The notes: a model not told the origin generated them from the letters alone. Shown: positions 15,847 to 24,015, counted from the stretch's first letter. The stretch is 39,783 nucleotides of DNA from Actinomycetota bacterium (GCA_003168215.1 PMSW01000110.1:1-39783); one strand, 5' to 3'. Made by a program: numbers and translations.

Positions 15847-15954
15847 GGGTCCATCCTGCCCTAAGACACCGTGCGGCCAGCGAACTTGGGCGGTGCGCGC
15901 TCAGTCCATAAGTCCGTTGCCTGCCTAGCGACGGATGCGGCAGGCTACCGGGTC

Positions 15955-16908
15955 ATGAACGGGCCAGCCGCTGAGGGCGTCCGGGTTGCCTGGGAGAGCG
16001 TTCCCGCAGCCGTCCGGGCTGCCATTGAGGAGGTCTGCGGCGCGCCCGTCGCCGAGGCCAGGACGCAGCCCGGCGGGTTCAGCCCGGGAGTTGCGGCGAG
16101 GCTCCGGTGCGCGGACGGCACCCGGTCTTTCGTCAAGGCGGTCTCAGCCGAGGCAAATCCGCAGAGCCCGCGGTTGCACCGCCGGGAGGGACAGAACCTG
16201 GCAGCGCTCGATCCGGTCATCGTCGCTAGGCAGCTGCCCGTCCCGCGGCTGCGGGGAATGGTCGATCTCGATCCCTGGGTGGCGCTCGTACTCGACGACG
16301 TGGACGGCCGGCCTCCGGGGCTGCCGTGGCGCGCCGGTGATCTCCAGCAGGTGCTGGCCGCGCTCGATCGGCTTGCCGGGGCACTAACACCGGCACCGAT
16401 CACCGTCCGGAGCATCGCCGAGATGTATGCCAGGGCCTTCACCGGCTGGCGGGCGCTTGCGGGATCAGCCGGCAAAGACCGCCTTGATCCGTGGTCGCGC
16501 GCGCATCTTGATGAGCTGGCGGCCCTGGAGCCGGCCTGGGCGGTGCACTCTGCTGGCGACACGCTGCTGCATACCGACGTCCGCGCGGACAACCTCCTGC
16601 TGACCGCCGACGGCGAAGTGGTCGTCGTGGACTGGCCGCATGCCTGCCGCGGCTCCGCATTCGTCGAACTCGTGCTCTTCGCCCCGAGCGTGGCGATGCA
16701 GGGCGGCCCTCAACTTGCGGACCTGCTCGCCATGTCACCGGCCGGCCGGCGCGCCCCGCGACAGGACGTGGCCGCAGTGCTCTGTGCCCTCGCCGGCTAT
16801 TTCACTCACCAGGCGCTCCAGCCGCCACCGCCCGGGCTTCCGACGGTGCGCGCGTTCCAGGCCGCACAGGGCGAAGTGGCGCGGCGCTGGCTCGCCGGCT
16901 TCCTCTGA
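15955..16908 (+). CDS. APH-family phosphotransferase
   Basis: This 317-residue protein has the APH kinase-like fold: ATP-site lysine near K61 (RSFVKAVSAE), catalytic HTDVRADNLLL (H206, D208, N213) and metal-binding VVVDWPHACRGS (D226). Substrates in the family range from aminoglycosides to choline and sugars; none can be assigned. The ATG at 15955 fits the family start; the frame is open further upstream without a convincing SD. It is followed closely by a short GNAT (18-base gap) and then an orphan DNA methyltransferase, all on the same strand, so they may be co-transcribed. Confidence 0.85.
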   Translation: MNGPAAEGVRVAWESVPAAVRAAIEEVCGAPVAEARTQPGGFSPGVAARLRCADGTRSFVKAVSAEANPQSPRLHRREGQNLAALDPVIVARQLPVPRLRGMVDLDPWVALVLDDVDGRPPGLPWRAGDLQQVLAALDRLAGALTPAPITVRSIAEMYARAFTGWRALAGSAGKDRLDPWSRAHLDELAALEPAWAVHSAGDTLLHTDVRADNLLLTADGEVVVVDWPHACRGSAFVELVLFAPSVAMQGGPQLADLLAMSPAGRRAPRQDVAAVLCALAGYFTHQALQPPPPGLPTVRAFQAAQGEVARRWLAGFL

Positions 16909-16926
16909 GCATCGCGAGGCGGTCAG

Positions 16927-17298
16927 TTGATCGCCGTGAGCCGGGCCGATCCGGCCGCGCGGGCAGGACGGCTGTCGATCCTTGTAGCGTCGGTGATGAC
17001 AATGCCCGTTGCGGCAGACCGCGGCCGGGGTATCGGCACCCGGGCGCTCGCATGGCTGACGGAGCACGTGTTCACCACCGCGGCGGGCGCCTCCCGGATT
17101 GAGGGCACGACGCGCCAGGACAACGTCGCCATGCGCCGCTTGTTCCGCCGCGGCGGATACGTCAAGGAATCCCATTACCGCGACGGCTGGCCGGATCCGG
17201 ACGGGAACCTCCATGACGCCATCGGCTACGCCATCCTCAGGCGCGACTGGCTCGCCGGCACCACGACTGTCCTGCGGTGGGACGACGAGCCAGCCTAG
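16927..17298 (+). CDS. GNAT acetyltransferase, N-terminally short
   Basis: This 123-residue protein has the acetyl-CoA-binding motif A (VAADRGRGIGTRALAWL, about 28-44) and motif B (RIEGTTRQDNVAMRRLFRRGGYVKESHYR), as in GNAT N-acetyltransferases. Usual members are 150-180 residues. The first three or so strands and helices, which form much of the acceptor site, are missing: only about 27 residues precede motif A, and the start is a TTG. No N-terminal part is found in other frames upstream. It is either a decayed gene or a minimal GNAT. I favour truncation. Confidence 0.65.
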   Translation: MIAVSRADPAARAGRLSILVASVMTMPVAADRGRGIGTRALAWLTEHVFTTAAGASRIEGTTRQDNVAMRRLFRRGGYVKESHYRDGWPDPDGNLHDAIGYAILRRDWLAGTTTVLRWDDEPA

Positions 17299-17338
17299 GG
17301 TGTTGGTCATCGGCGACGGCATGATCAGGGGAACGGCT

Positions 17339-18208
17339 GTGGATAGTGGCAGGCTGGCCGGTTTTCCGCTGAACGCTGTCGTCGAGGGTGATTGCCGCGC
17401 GCTGATTCCGGCGCTGCCCGACGAGAGCATCGACATCGTGATCAGCAGCCCGCCGTACTGGGGCCAGCGAACGTCAGCGGGCAACGGCGTCGAAGCCGAC
17501 CCGCGCCGGTACCTGGCCGAGCTAGCTGACGCCTTCACTGCGCTGCTGCCGAAAGTGAAACGTCACGGCGTGCTGTGGATCAACATCGGTGATGCCTACA
17601 ACACCCCGGTCAACTGGCGATCGGATGATTACGCCTACAGCACGCTCGGGCCGGACAAGGCAGGCCTCGATCCGGCGAATTCCGCCTACTCGAAACCGCG
17701 GTACAGGCGGCGGCCGTTCGTCGACGCCAGTGAGACGTGGCTTCGGTATGGCAATCTGCTTGCGCTGCCGCATCGGCTTGTCGTGGCGCTATCCGATGCG
17801 GGCTGGCTGTTCCGCGGAGAGGTTATCTGGCGGAAGAAGAACCCCATGCCGGAAGGCAGATGCCGGCGGCCGCACCGCCAGCACGAGGCTGTCTATCTCT
17901 TCGCCCGCAGCGAGCAGCATGCGTTCCGCGCGAGTCCGCCGGTCGGGTCCATCTGGGAGTTTGGCAGCGAGCGGATCAGCGGAGCTAAGCACTATTCGCG
18001 TTTCCCCGAGGAGCTTCCCAGGCGGTGCATCGGCGCGTACGGGCAGTCCGGCCCCGGCGTCGTCGTGCTTGACCCGTTCAGCGGGTCGGGAACCACCGGA
18101 GTCGCCGCGCTGCGGGCTGGCTGCTCCTACCTCGGGTTCGAGATCGACGGGCCGCAGGTAGCTGCCTCCAACCAGCGGCTCAGGGCTGCTGATTCGCCCG
18201 GCCGCTAG
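17339..18208 (+). CDS. Orphan beta-class DNA methyltransferase (probably N4-cytosine)
   Basis: This 289-residue protein carries motif IV SSPPYW (36-41) before motif I FSGSGTTGVAALRAG (about 247-261), the order of the beta class. SPPY, rather than DPPY, is typical of N4-cytosine methylation, while N6-adenine is possible. The target-recognition part lies between (about 80-180). The GTG at 17339 has AGGGGA six bases upstream; an ATG at 17321 lacks an SD. No restriction endonuclease is adjacent, so it is a solitary methylase, which may act in regulation or in resistance to restriction. It follows the GNAT gene closely. Confidence 0.88.
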   Translation: MDSGRLAGFPLNAVVEGDCRALIPALPDESIDIVISSPPYWGQRTSAGNGVEADPRRYLAELADAFTALLPKVKRHGVLWINIGDAYNTPVNWRSDDYAYSTLGPDKAGLDPANSAYSKPRYRRRPFVDASETWLRYGNLLALPHRLVVALSDAGWLFRGEVIWRKKNPMPEGRCRRPHRQHEAVYLFARSEQHAFRASPPVGSIWEFGSERISGAKHYSRFPEELPRRCIGAYGQSGPGVVVLDPFSGSGTTGVAALRAGCSYLGFEIDGPQVAASNQRLRAADSPGR

Positions 18209-18518
18209 CCGGCCTGGAAAGCGTGCCACCTCAGCCGGTAAGGCAGATCATGGCAATGCAGCCGATAGGCGTCGTCACCATTTCATAGTAGCAAAGATCA
18301 ACTTTCGCTAAGCGGTGCAGCGCTACCTGGGCTTATGCTCGGCCGCATAAGATGCCGCCCGGGAAAATTGCAGCACAGAAAAGGTGCGGCACAGAAGAAT
18401 GGCGGCACGGCGCGTCACGCCGTTCGCAGTTAAGTTCACCCGCTGAGCGCACCGCCGCTATGGGGGCGACTTGCGCGCGATGCACAAAAGGAAGATCTGG
18501 CGTTCGGGGGACGAAATC
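18209..18518. other. 310-base intergenic region with an inverted repeat
   Basis: This stretch separates the DNA methylase from a small membrane protein. It contains one clear element, CTTATGC-N6-GCATAAG (18332-18351). Base use between about 18240 and 18330 is less GC-rich than nearby genes. No convincing ORF, tRNA or riboswitch was recognised. Confidence 0.5.
18332..18351. promoter_or_regulatory. Inverted repeat CTTATGC-N6-GCATAAG
   Basis: Two perfect 7-bp arms with a 6-base spacer (TCGGCC). It could be an operator for the downstream small gene or a weak hairpin after the methylase gene. No regulator can be assigned. Confidence 0.4.
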
Positions 18519-18737
18519 ATGCGCGGGGAACGACGGCCGGGGCACGCGGGCCCGCTGGCCGGGTGGGAACGGATCGCCATCCTGGCCTTACTCGCGATCA
18601 TGGTCGGCCTGGTCGTCCTGCTCACCATCTCCGCCACCCCGCTCCGTGACCATGTCGGGCCTGGTAGCCCTCAGCACGGCGCGGGCAAGCGGGCCGGCCC
18701 GGGCCGGGCGGGCGGGCGGAGCGCCGCCGCGAGATAG
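18519..18737 (+). CDS. Small single-pass membrane protein, unknown function
   Basis: This 72-residue protein has a short charged N-terminus, one transmembrane helix (WERIAILALLAIMVGLVVLL, about 15-34) and a basic, Gly/Ala/Arg-rich tail. The ATG at 18519 has GGGGGA seven bases upstream, which supports it as a real gene; an upstream in-frame ATG at 18471 does not. I do not recognise the family. It converges with the RDD gene. The tail is low-complexity and may be poorly conserved. Confidence 0.5.
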   Translation: MRGERRPGHAGPLAGWERIAILALLAIMVGLVVLLTISATPLRDHVGPGSPQHGAGKRAGPGRAGGRSAAAR

Positions 18738-18767
18738 CGACGGGAGCCCGCTCCTCCCGCCATCCGG

Positions 18768-19172
18768 TCAGGCCGGAATGACGATAGTCCTGATGATCTT
18801 GTCGGCAAACGTCTGCCGCTTGGCATCCCAGAGCGGGAACAGCCAGCCGATGTAGCAGGCGAGCGAGTCCAGCAAGTGGCAGATGTCCCTGGCAAAGGCC
18901 ATGCCCGCGCCGATCGGGGCACCGGTGGACTCGCTGACCAGCTTCAGGCCGAGCGCCTTCTTCCCCCAAGACTGACCGGTCGTGCCGCCCAGGTACCAGC
19001 GGTTGTAGCCGGTGATGGCGAGCGCCACGAGGTCGAGCAAGAGCATCAGGCCGACGCTTCGCGTCGCGGCGCCGATGAACACCACGACCGCAGGCGGGAC
19101 CGCATCGATGAGGTAGCCGCCGGCACGCTGCCCCCAGTTGGCAAAGATCGGGGGAGATGGTGCATAAGTCAC
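18768..19172 (-). CDS. RDD-family membrane protein
   Basis: This 134-residue protein shows the RDD family pattern: the first motif FANWGQRAGGYLIDAVPP (R and D in the first helix), TTGQSWGKKALGLKLVSESTG between helices, and DAKRQTFADKIIRTIVI at the end. It has about three transmembrane helices. The role of RDD proteins is mostly unknown. It lies 50 bases downstream of a DUF2752 gene on the same strand, a frequent pairing in actinomycetes, and is probably in the same operon. Confidence 0.9.
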   Translation of the reverse strand: MTYAPSPPIFANWGQRAGGYLIDAVPPAVVVFIGAATRSVGLMLLLDLVALAITGYNRWYLGGTTGQSWGKKALGLKLVSESTGAPIGAGMAFARDICHLLDSLACYIGWLFPLWDAKRQTFADKIIRTIVIPA

Positions 19173-19222
19173 GAAAAGGCCTTTCTCGTAGGATTTCTGT
19201 CGTCACCGCGGTGCCGCGGGTA

Positions 19223-19696
19223 TCAGGGGATCGGGAGGAAGCCATAGCGGTGCAGCTGGAACAGCCAGCTCAGCGCGACCAGGCAGGCCATCGCCCAGCC
19301 GGTCTGCCGGCGCGCTGCGGCGGACCAGGAACGCGGGGCCGACCCCAGGCCCCCGGCCCGCGCCACCAGCACCGGTGCGGTGCCGACGACGAGCGCCGCT
19401 ATCAGGTAAGCGAGCGGGCTCGCCGCGGCTGCAGCCGACCAGTTACCATGTGTCATCGCCACGGTAGCGGTCGTGAGACCGCAGAACGGGCAGGGCACGC
19501 CGGTAAGCGTGCGCAGCGGGCAGGGCAGCCCTTGCCCTCCGGTATGGGCCATCAGCGCCGGATAGACCGCCCCCGCCATGGCTGCGCCCGCGCCGAACAA
19601 GGTGATGCGCTCGGGCACCGAGTACTCTCGCCGGAGTATCAGCACGCAACCCCCGCCCAGATGTCGAATCCACCCGCGAAAGTGAATGAATCGCAT
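19223..19696 (-). CDS. DUF2752 membrane protein
   Basis: This protein of up to 157 residues contains the DUF2752 core: CPLRTLTGVPCPFCGLTT followed by ATVAMTHGNWSAAAAASPLAYL, with conserved cysteines and several hydrophobic helices. Function is unknown. The start is uncertain: ATG 19696 gives a long N-terminus, while GTG 19645 (GGGGG four to five bases upstream) or GTG 19620 would begin closer to the family core. It is the first gene of a probable operon with the RDD gene. Two nested inverted repeats lie just upstream (19707-19731). Confidence 0.85.
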   Translation of the reverse strand: MRFIHFRGWIRHLGGGCVLILRREYSVPERITLFGAGAAMAGAVYPALMAHTGGQGLPCPLRTLTGVPCPFCGLTTATVAMTHGNWSAAAAASPLAYLIAALVVGTAPVLVARAGGLGSAPRSWSAAARRQTGWAMACLVALSWLFQLHRYGFLPIP

Positions 19697-19706
19697 CGTA
19701 CGGGCT

Positions 19707-19731
19707 GAACTCGCGCCGCGAGTCCGAGTTC
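19707..19731. promoter_or_regulatory. Nested inverted repeats upstream of the DUF2752-RDD operon
   Basis: ACTCGC-N3-GCGAGT (19709-19723) is nested in GAACTCG-N11-CGAGTTC (19707-19713 with 19725-19731), so the half-site ACTCG occurs three times. This ends 10 bases before the ATG at 19696. A regulator operator is likely; a hairpin is possible. Confidence 0.5.
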
Positions 19732-19809
19732 ATACCGCTGACCATGAGATTTCCCGGCGCCGCCGCCTGCTGGCTGACTGCGGGCGCTGCCCGGATCCTG
19801 CTGCCTGCG

Positions 19810-20934
19810 CTAATGCGCTGAGTAGCCCTCCAGCAGATGGCTGAACGCCCACCTGGGCTGCGTGATGCCGGAGCAGGAGTTGCTGTCGATCGTGCCCGGG
19901 CAGCGGCCGTTGTCGCGCTGGATCGCCCAGATGGAGATCATCGGGAGCCGGTGCGCCCGGGCGAAGTACTGGATGTCCTGTACCTCGCTGAGATAGGTCA
20001 CCTCGGTCTTCTTGGGGAAGTCGTCGATACCGGGCAGCAGCGTGATGCCCTCCATGCCCCACAGCCGCCTGGCGGTCGCGCCCGGGTAGAGCCTGGTGAG
20101 CTGGCTGTGCGCGGCCTGCAGCGCCTGCAGCGCTTCGGTCCCCATGTCCGAGTCGGAATTGCTGTTGTAGTAGTCGAACGCCATCAGGTTCACCGCGGTC
20201 ACCCGTACCCCGTGGGCCACCGCGTTCTTGAGCACGGCCAGGCAGTTCCCGGGCAGCCCGGAGGGCTCGACGCCCAGGGTGAAGATGATCTGGACCCGGC
20301 GATGCGTCCTGGCTGCCCACTCCTGGAGCAGCCTGATCGCCTCGGAGCGCCTGGTGATCGCGGCGGGGCGGCTAAGCGATCTCGCCTCCACGTCCATGTC
20401 GAGCCGGGTGACGCCATAGCTGGTCACCACGTTCTCGTAGGCTCTCGCGATCTTCCGGACGCTCGTGCAGGAGTCAGCGATCTCGGTGCCATCCTGATCC
20501 GCGCTGAACCCGCCGAAGGACGGGATCACGTCCCCGCCCATCGAGCGCAGCCTGGCGATCCCGTGGACGTAGCGACCGCCGGGACGGACGGCCTGCTTGC
20601 GGTCGCCGTTCCACGTAACGGTGCAGGAGCCCTTCTTCGGCGTCTGCAGGAAGGCGAGCGTGAAGTAGCGCGCGCCGGACTTGCTGGCGACGGCCGGGAT
20701 GCTGTTATCCGTCCAGGTCTCGAAGTAGGGCGCGTACAGCTGCCGGGGCAGCGGCCGCCGGCTGGCGGCTCCGATCGCGGGGCGCGCGGTCGCGTAGCCG
20801 CCGGTTGCGTGGCTCGCGGTTGGGTGGCCGGCCGGCCCGTCTGCGGCGGCCGCGCCAGCGAGCGGCACGCTGATAACAGCGGCGCAGAGGCCGGCGGCCA
20901 GGACACCGCGTCCGCGAACGGGAAGTGCTCTCAT
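19810..20934 (-). CDS. Secreted GH18-like (chitinase-type) protein
   Basis: This 374-residue protein begins with a signal peptide (VLAAGLCAAVISVPLAGAAAA, cleavage near residue 31) and a low-complexity stretch (33-60). The catalytic domain shows GH18 features: SFGGFS (about 139-144), the DxDxE motif as D179-M-D181-V-E183, MAFDYYNSNS, and a C-terminal SIWAIQRDNG carrying the barrel tryptophan. The proton donor E183 is intact, so it should cleave chitin-like or peptidoglycan-related amino-sugar polymers. There is no visible carbohydrate-binding domain. Single gene, on the same strand as the malic enzyme upstream. Confidence 0.88.
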   Translation of the reverse strand: MRALPVRGRGVLAAGLCAAVISVPLAGAAAADGPAGHPTASHATGGYATARPAIGAASRRPLPRQLYAPYFETWTDNSIPAVASKSGARYFTLAFLQTPKKGSCTVTWNGDRKQAVRPGGRYVHGIARLRSMGGDVIPSFGGFSADQDGTEIADSCTSVRKIARAYENVVTSYGVTRLDMDVEARSLSRPAAITRRSEAIRLLQEWAARTHRRVQIIFTLGVEPSGLPGNCLAVLKNAVAHGVRVTAVNLMAFDYYNSNSDSDMGTEALQALQAAHSQLTRLYPGATARRLWGMEGITLLPGIDDFPKKTEVTYLSEVQDIQYFARAHRLPMISIWAIQRDNGRCPGTIDSNSCSGITQPRWAFSHLLEGYSAH

Positions 20935-21020
20935 CGGCGCGGCTCTTTCTGCGAGGTCACCACCTGCCAGGCAGGACCGCCGGGCAAAGGATGTAGCGAT
21001 GTGGACGCTATCTCGGCACC

Positions 21021-21042
21021 GGTTCGTTAGCCAGGCTGAACC
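21021..21042 (-). terminator. Possible hairpin after the malic enzyme gene
   Basis: GGTTC and AGCC pair with GGCT and GAACC (21021-21042) with a 3-base bulge. A second hairpin, GGCCGGC-N6-GCCGGCC (21090-21109), overlaps the malic enzyme stop codon. Together they may end the malic enzyme transcript before the GH18-like gene. Evidence is structural only. Confidence 0.4.
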
Positions 21043-21099
21043 AGCTCAGGATTGCGCCCCCGGCTCGTCCCTTGCTGACCTGCTGTCCGGGCCGGCCGG

Positions 21100-22803
21100 T
21101 CAGCCGGCCAGGACTGGCCGGTAGACCGGATCCCACATCAGCGCGCGCACCTTTGCCCGCACGTCTCCGTCGATGCGGGCCGTCGCTACGCCATCCGCGC
21201 AGGCAGCCTGGACAACGGCGACCGCGACTGCCAGCGATGTCTCACGTAGCTCTTCCACTTGAGGCAGTAGCGGCGCACCGCGGGCCGATGTGTCGACGAG
21301 CTCGGATACCGCGCGAGCTGCCGCGGCGAGCATGTTGTCGGTCACCTTGATGGCCCGTGCGGCAATCACGCCGAGACCGAGGCCGGGGAAGACTAGGGCA
21401 TTGTTCGCCTGGCCGATCACATAGGTGATCTTGTCGTACGTGACGGGCCCGAACGGGCTTCCGGCGGCAACGAGGCCGCGGCCCTCCGTCCACCGGATGA
21501 GGTCAGCGGGCAAGGCCTCGGCCAGCTCAGTCGGGTTGGACATCGGCAGGATCATCGGCCGCTCGACATGCGCGGCCATCTCCCTGACGATCTCCTCGGT
21601 AAAGGCCCCCTGCCTGGTGGAAGTGCCGATCAGGATCGTGGGGTGCACCCGCCGGACGGCCTCGGCGAGCCGGATACCGCCGATTTCCGCGTCTGAATGC
21701 CAGCCGGTTACCTCGGCCGGATCGCGCGCATAGCGCCGTTGCGCATCACTCAGGCCCGGCATCTCGCTGGTGATCAGCCCGGCCCGGTCGAGTGGCCAGA
21801 ACCGCGCACTGGCCTTGTCGGCTGGAAGGCCCTCGGTGACCATGGCGGCGAGCAGCTGGTCGGCGATGCCGGTCCCTGCCGTCCCGGCGCCGAAGATCAT
21901 TACCCGCTGGTCGGACAGCCGGGTGCCGGTCACCCTGATTGCGGCGAGCACGGCGGCAAGATTGACGGCGCCGGTGCCCTGGATGTCGTCATTGAAGGTG
22001 AGCAGCCGGTCACGGTAGCGCTCAAGCAGGCGCCTGGCGTTGCCGACGCCGATGTCCTCCCAGTGCAGCAGCGCCTTCGGGAACAGCCGGCTGACAGTGT
22101 CCACGAAAGCGTCCATGAAGTGGTCATACTCCCCGGCGGGGACACGAGGATGCCGGTTGCCGACATACAGCGGGTCATCGAGCAGGCTCTGCCGGTCAGT
22201 GCCCACATCGAGCATTACCGGCAGGCCACGGTTCGGATCAATGCCGCCGGCCGCGGTGTAGACGGCCAGCTTCCCGACGGCGATATGAATGCCGCCCGCG
22301 CCCCAGTCCCCGATGCCCAGGATCGCGCCCGCGTCGGTGGCGACGATGAGGTCGACCTCACCGGGATCGAGCCCCGGGGCGAGCAGGGACGCCTCGATCA
22401 GCTCCGGATGATCGACGGACAGGTAGACGCCGCGCGGTCGCCGGTACTCGTGGCTGTAACGCTCGATCGCCTGGCCCACCGTCGGGGTATAGACGATGGG
22501 CAGCATCTCCCGCAGGTGCCCGGTGAGCAGGTGGTAGAAGAGCACCTCGTTACGGTCGTGTACCTCGGTCAGGAGCACGTTCTTGGCAAGGTCGGTCGGC
22601 TGGCGGCTGTACTGGGCGAGTATCCGGGCAGTCTGCTCGTGCAAGGTCATCCGGGCGGGCGGGATCAGGCCGGTGATCCCCAGGTCACTGCGCTCGGAAT
22701 CGCTAAACGCAGTGCCCTTGTTGATCCGCGGATCAACAAGCACCTGCCGCCCGCGCAGGGCGGTCCGCCAGGCTCCCGACTCATCCCGCCACACCATCTT
22801 CAT
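21100..22803 (-). CDS. Malic enzyme (NAD-type, oxaloacetate-decarboxylating)
   Basis: This 567-residue enzyme converts malate to pyruvate and CO2 with reduction of NAD(P). Visible features are catalytic Y105 in PIVYTPTVGQA, catalytic K178 in GGIHIAVGKLAVYTA, metal ligands E249-D250 (HWEDIG) and the NDDIQGTGAV motif (271-280), and the dinucleotide loop FGAGTAG (304-310). The length matches the large eukaryote-like/SfcA class rather than the 400-residue form. The ATG at 22803 has GGGAG five bases upstream. It is a single gene with a hairpin on each side. It feeds pyruvate and reducing power from the TCA cycle. Confidence 0.95.
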   Translation of the reverse strand: MKMVWRDESGAWRTALRGRQVLVDPRINKGTAFSDSERSDLGITGLIPPARMTLHEQTARILAQYSRQPTDLAKNVLLTEVHDRNEVLFYHLLTGHLREMLPIVYTPTVGQAIERYSHEYRRPRGVYLSVDHPELIEASLLAPGLDPGEVDLIVATDAGAILGIGDWGAGGIHIAVGKLAVYTAAGGIDPNRGLPVMLDVGTDRQSLLDDPLYVGNRHPRVPAGEYDHFMDAFVDTVSRLFPKALLHWEDIGVGNARRLLERYRDRLLTFNDDIQGTGAVNLAAVLAAIRVTGTRLSDQRVMIFGAGTAGTGIADQLLAAMVTEGLPADKASARFWPLDRAGLITSEMPGLSDAQRRYARDPAEVTGWHSDAEIGGIRLAEAVRRVHPTILIGTSTRQGAFTEEIVREMAAHVERPMILPMSNPTELAEALPADLIRWTEGRGLVAAGSPFGPVTYDKITYVIGQANNALVFPGLGLGVIAARAIKVTDNMLAAAARAVSELVDTSARGAPLLPQVEELRETSLAVAVAVVQAACADGVATARIDGDVRAKVRALMWDPVYRPVLAG

Positions 22804-22864
22804 GGAGGCTCCCTCGGCTCGTGAGTGCCGTCCCCATGATTGTGCTTGGTCGCCGCGCCGCGCC

Positions 22865-22895
22865 GCGGGCGGTCCCCTGCACGGGGACCGCCCGC
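22865..22895 (-). terminator. 13-bp hairpin terminator
   Basis: GCGGGCGGTCCCC (22865-22877) pairs perfectly with 22883-22895 around TGCAC. It lies about 50 bases past the stop of the small secreted protein and upstream of the malic enzyme start, so it separates the two leftward transcripts. Confidence 0.75.
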
Positions 22896-22945
22896 GCACC
22901 GCGGCGGGGATTGAGCCTGCGCTAGCTCCCCGCGGAAGGGTTGCG

Positions 22946-23257
22946 CTAGCTCCCGGCGGACGAACTGCCGCCGCTACTAGAGGATTTGCTGCGCCCGGCC
23001 ATGTTGCGGCACTGGTGCTTCATTGCCTTCGGTGCCTGCGCGCTGGGCCGCGCGGCCGGCTTGCTCTGGAATCCCGTGGTGTTGACGGCCCGGGACGATC
23101 TCGTGGCGCCAGCGGCCTGGGACGTCCTCGACGCCGAGTGCGTGACTGCAGGTGATGCGCTCGTGGACGCGCTGGCCAAGGTCAGGCCAAGGCCCAGGCT
23201 GGCTCCCAGGACTCCGGCCGCGATGGCCGTGCCCGCCAGTGGTCGGGAAATTCTCAT
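22946..23257 (-). CDS. Small secreted protein, unknown function
   Basis: This 103-residue protein has a signal peptide (MRISRPLAGTAIAAGVLGAS, continuing to about residue 32) and a mature part rich in Ser, Ala, Lys and Arg, ending in a Ser/Gly run. One motif KHQCRNM stands out, with a single cysteine. GAGGAG lies 5 bases before the ATG at 23257. I recognise no family. The basic, disordered mature part suggests an exported or wall-associated peptide. It is followed by a strong hairpin and is divergent from the Nudix gene. Confidence 0.7.
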   Translation of the reverse strand: MRISRPLAGTAIAAGVLGASLGLGLTLASASTSASPAVTHSASRTSQAAGATRSSRAVNTTGFQSKPAARPSAQAPKAMKHQCRNMAGRSKSSSSGGSSSAGS

Positions 23258-23377
23258 GTGGTCTCCTCGTCGTGCTCGTCGGGCCGGAGCCGGCGACTCC
23301 GGAGCGGGCCACCAGGTGACTCGCCGGATCCAGTAGGGCAGCCGAAGTTCTGCGGCCGGTTGCGGCCAGCTATCACC

Positions 23378-23420
23378 CCGCGCTGAATTGCGGCCTGCCA
23401 TCCCTGCCGCGCTGAATTGC
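23378..23420. repeat. 14-bp direct repeat upstream of the Nudix gene
   Basis: CCGCGCTGAATTGC occurs at 23378-23391 and 23407-23420, 29 bp apart (nearly three helical turns). It sits in the divergent gap between the small secreted protein and the Nudix gene and may bind a regulator. Confidence 0.6.
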
Positions 23421-23446
23421 TCCCTGGATTAGTGCACGATGATCCG

Positions 23447-23989
23447 GTGACCGTGAAGCATGCGACCGCGAGCGTGTTCGTCTTCTGCAACCTGGCTAAC
23501 GGATGGCAGCTCGGGCTGATCCGGCACCCGATCTTCGGCCGGCTCATGATCCCGGGCGGTCATGTCGAGCCGGACGAGTCACAGCAGCAGGCGGCCCTGC
23601 GCGAGGTCAGCGAGGAGACGGGCCTGACGGTCCGGCTGATCGAGCCGCCCGGCGCGTCATTGCCAGCGAACCTCGACCGGGTGCAAGTGGCCCAGCCGTG
23701 GTGGATCATCGAGCAGCCGGTTCCTTATGACCATCACATCGCGGGCGCGCATGTTCACCTTGATCATCTTTACGTGGCCGTAGCCGAGTGCCCTGAGCCG
23801 GCGACCGAGCCCGGTCATCCGTTCGGCTGGTATTCCGCGTCCGAGCTGGCCGGGCTGGACATGTTCGAGGACACGCGTCGGCTCGCGTCGGTCCTGTTCC
23901 CGCGGCTCGACGCTACCGGGGGGTCAAACGCCGGCCAGCCAGGTGCGGCCGGGCGACCGTCGGCCGGCCTGCCTGACGCCATCTCCTGA
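23447..23989 (+). CDS. Nudix hydrolase
   Basis: This 180-residue protein has a full Nudix box, G38-x5-E-x7-REVSEETGL (about 38-60), which binds magnesium and hydrolyses nucleoside diphosphates linked to another group. Substrate is not predictable; the histidine-rich VPYDHHIAGAHVHLDHLYVAV is notable. GTG codons at 23432, 23447 and 23453 are all possible starts and none has a strong SD; 23447 keeps the family-like HATASVFVF start. The last 25 residues are low-complexity. Nudix genes of this type often clear damaged nucleotides or tune metabolites. Confidence 0.85.
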   Translation: MTVKHATASVFVFCNLANGWQLGLIRHPIFGRLMIPGGHVEPDESQQQAALREVSEETGLTVRLIEPPGASLPANLDRVQVAQPWWIIEQPVPYDHHIAGAHVHLDHLYVAVAECPEPATEPGHPFGWYSASELAGLDMFEDTRRLASVLFPRLDATGGSNAGQPGAAGRPSAGLPDAIS

Positions 23990-24015
23990 CGCGCGAACTC
24001 AGCCGGCCGTCGTGG

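Noticed and set aside
20960-20990. CCTGCCAGGCAGG palindrome as a chitinase operator
   Set aside because: It does not match the direct-repeat operators known for Streptomyces chitinase promoters and has no -10/-35 at a fitting distance.
21697-22824. 375-codon open frame opposite the malic enzyme
   Set aside because: It is a mirror of the malic enzyme gene in the GC-rich antisense frame; all malic enzyme motifs are intact on the other strand.
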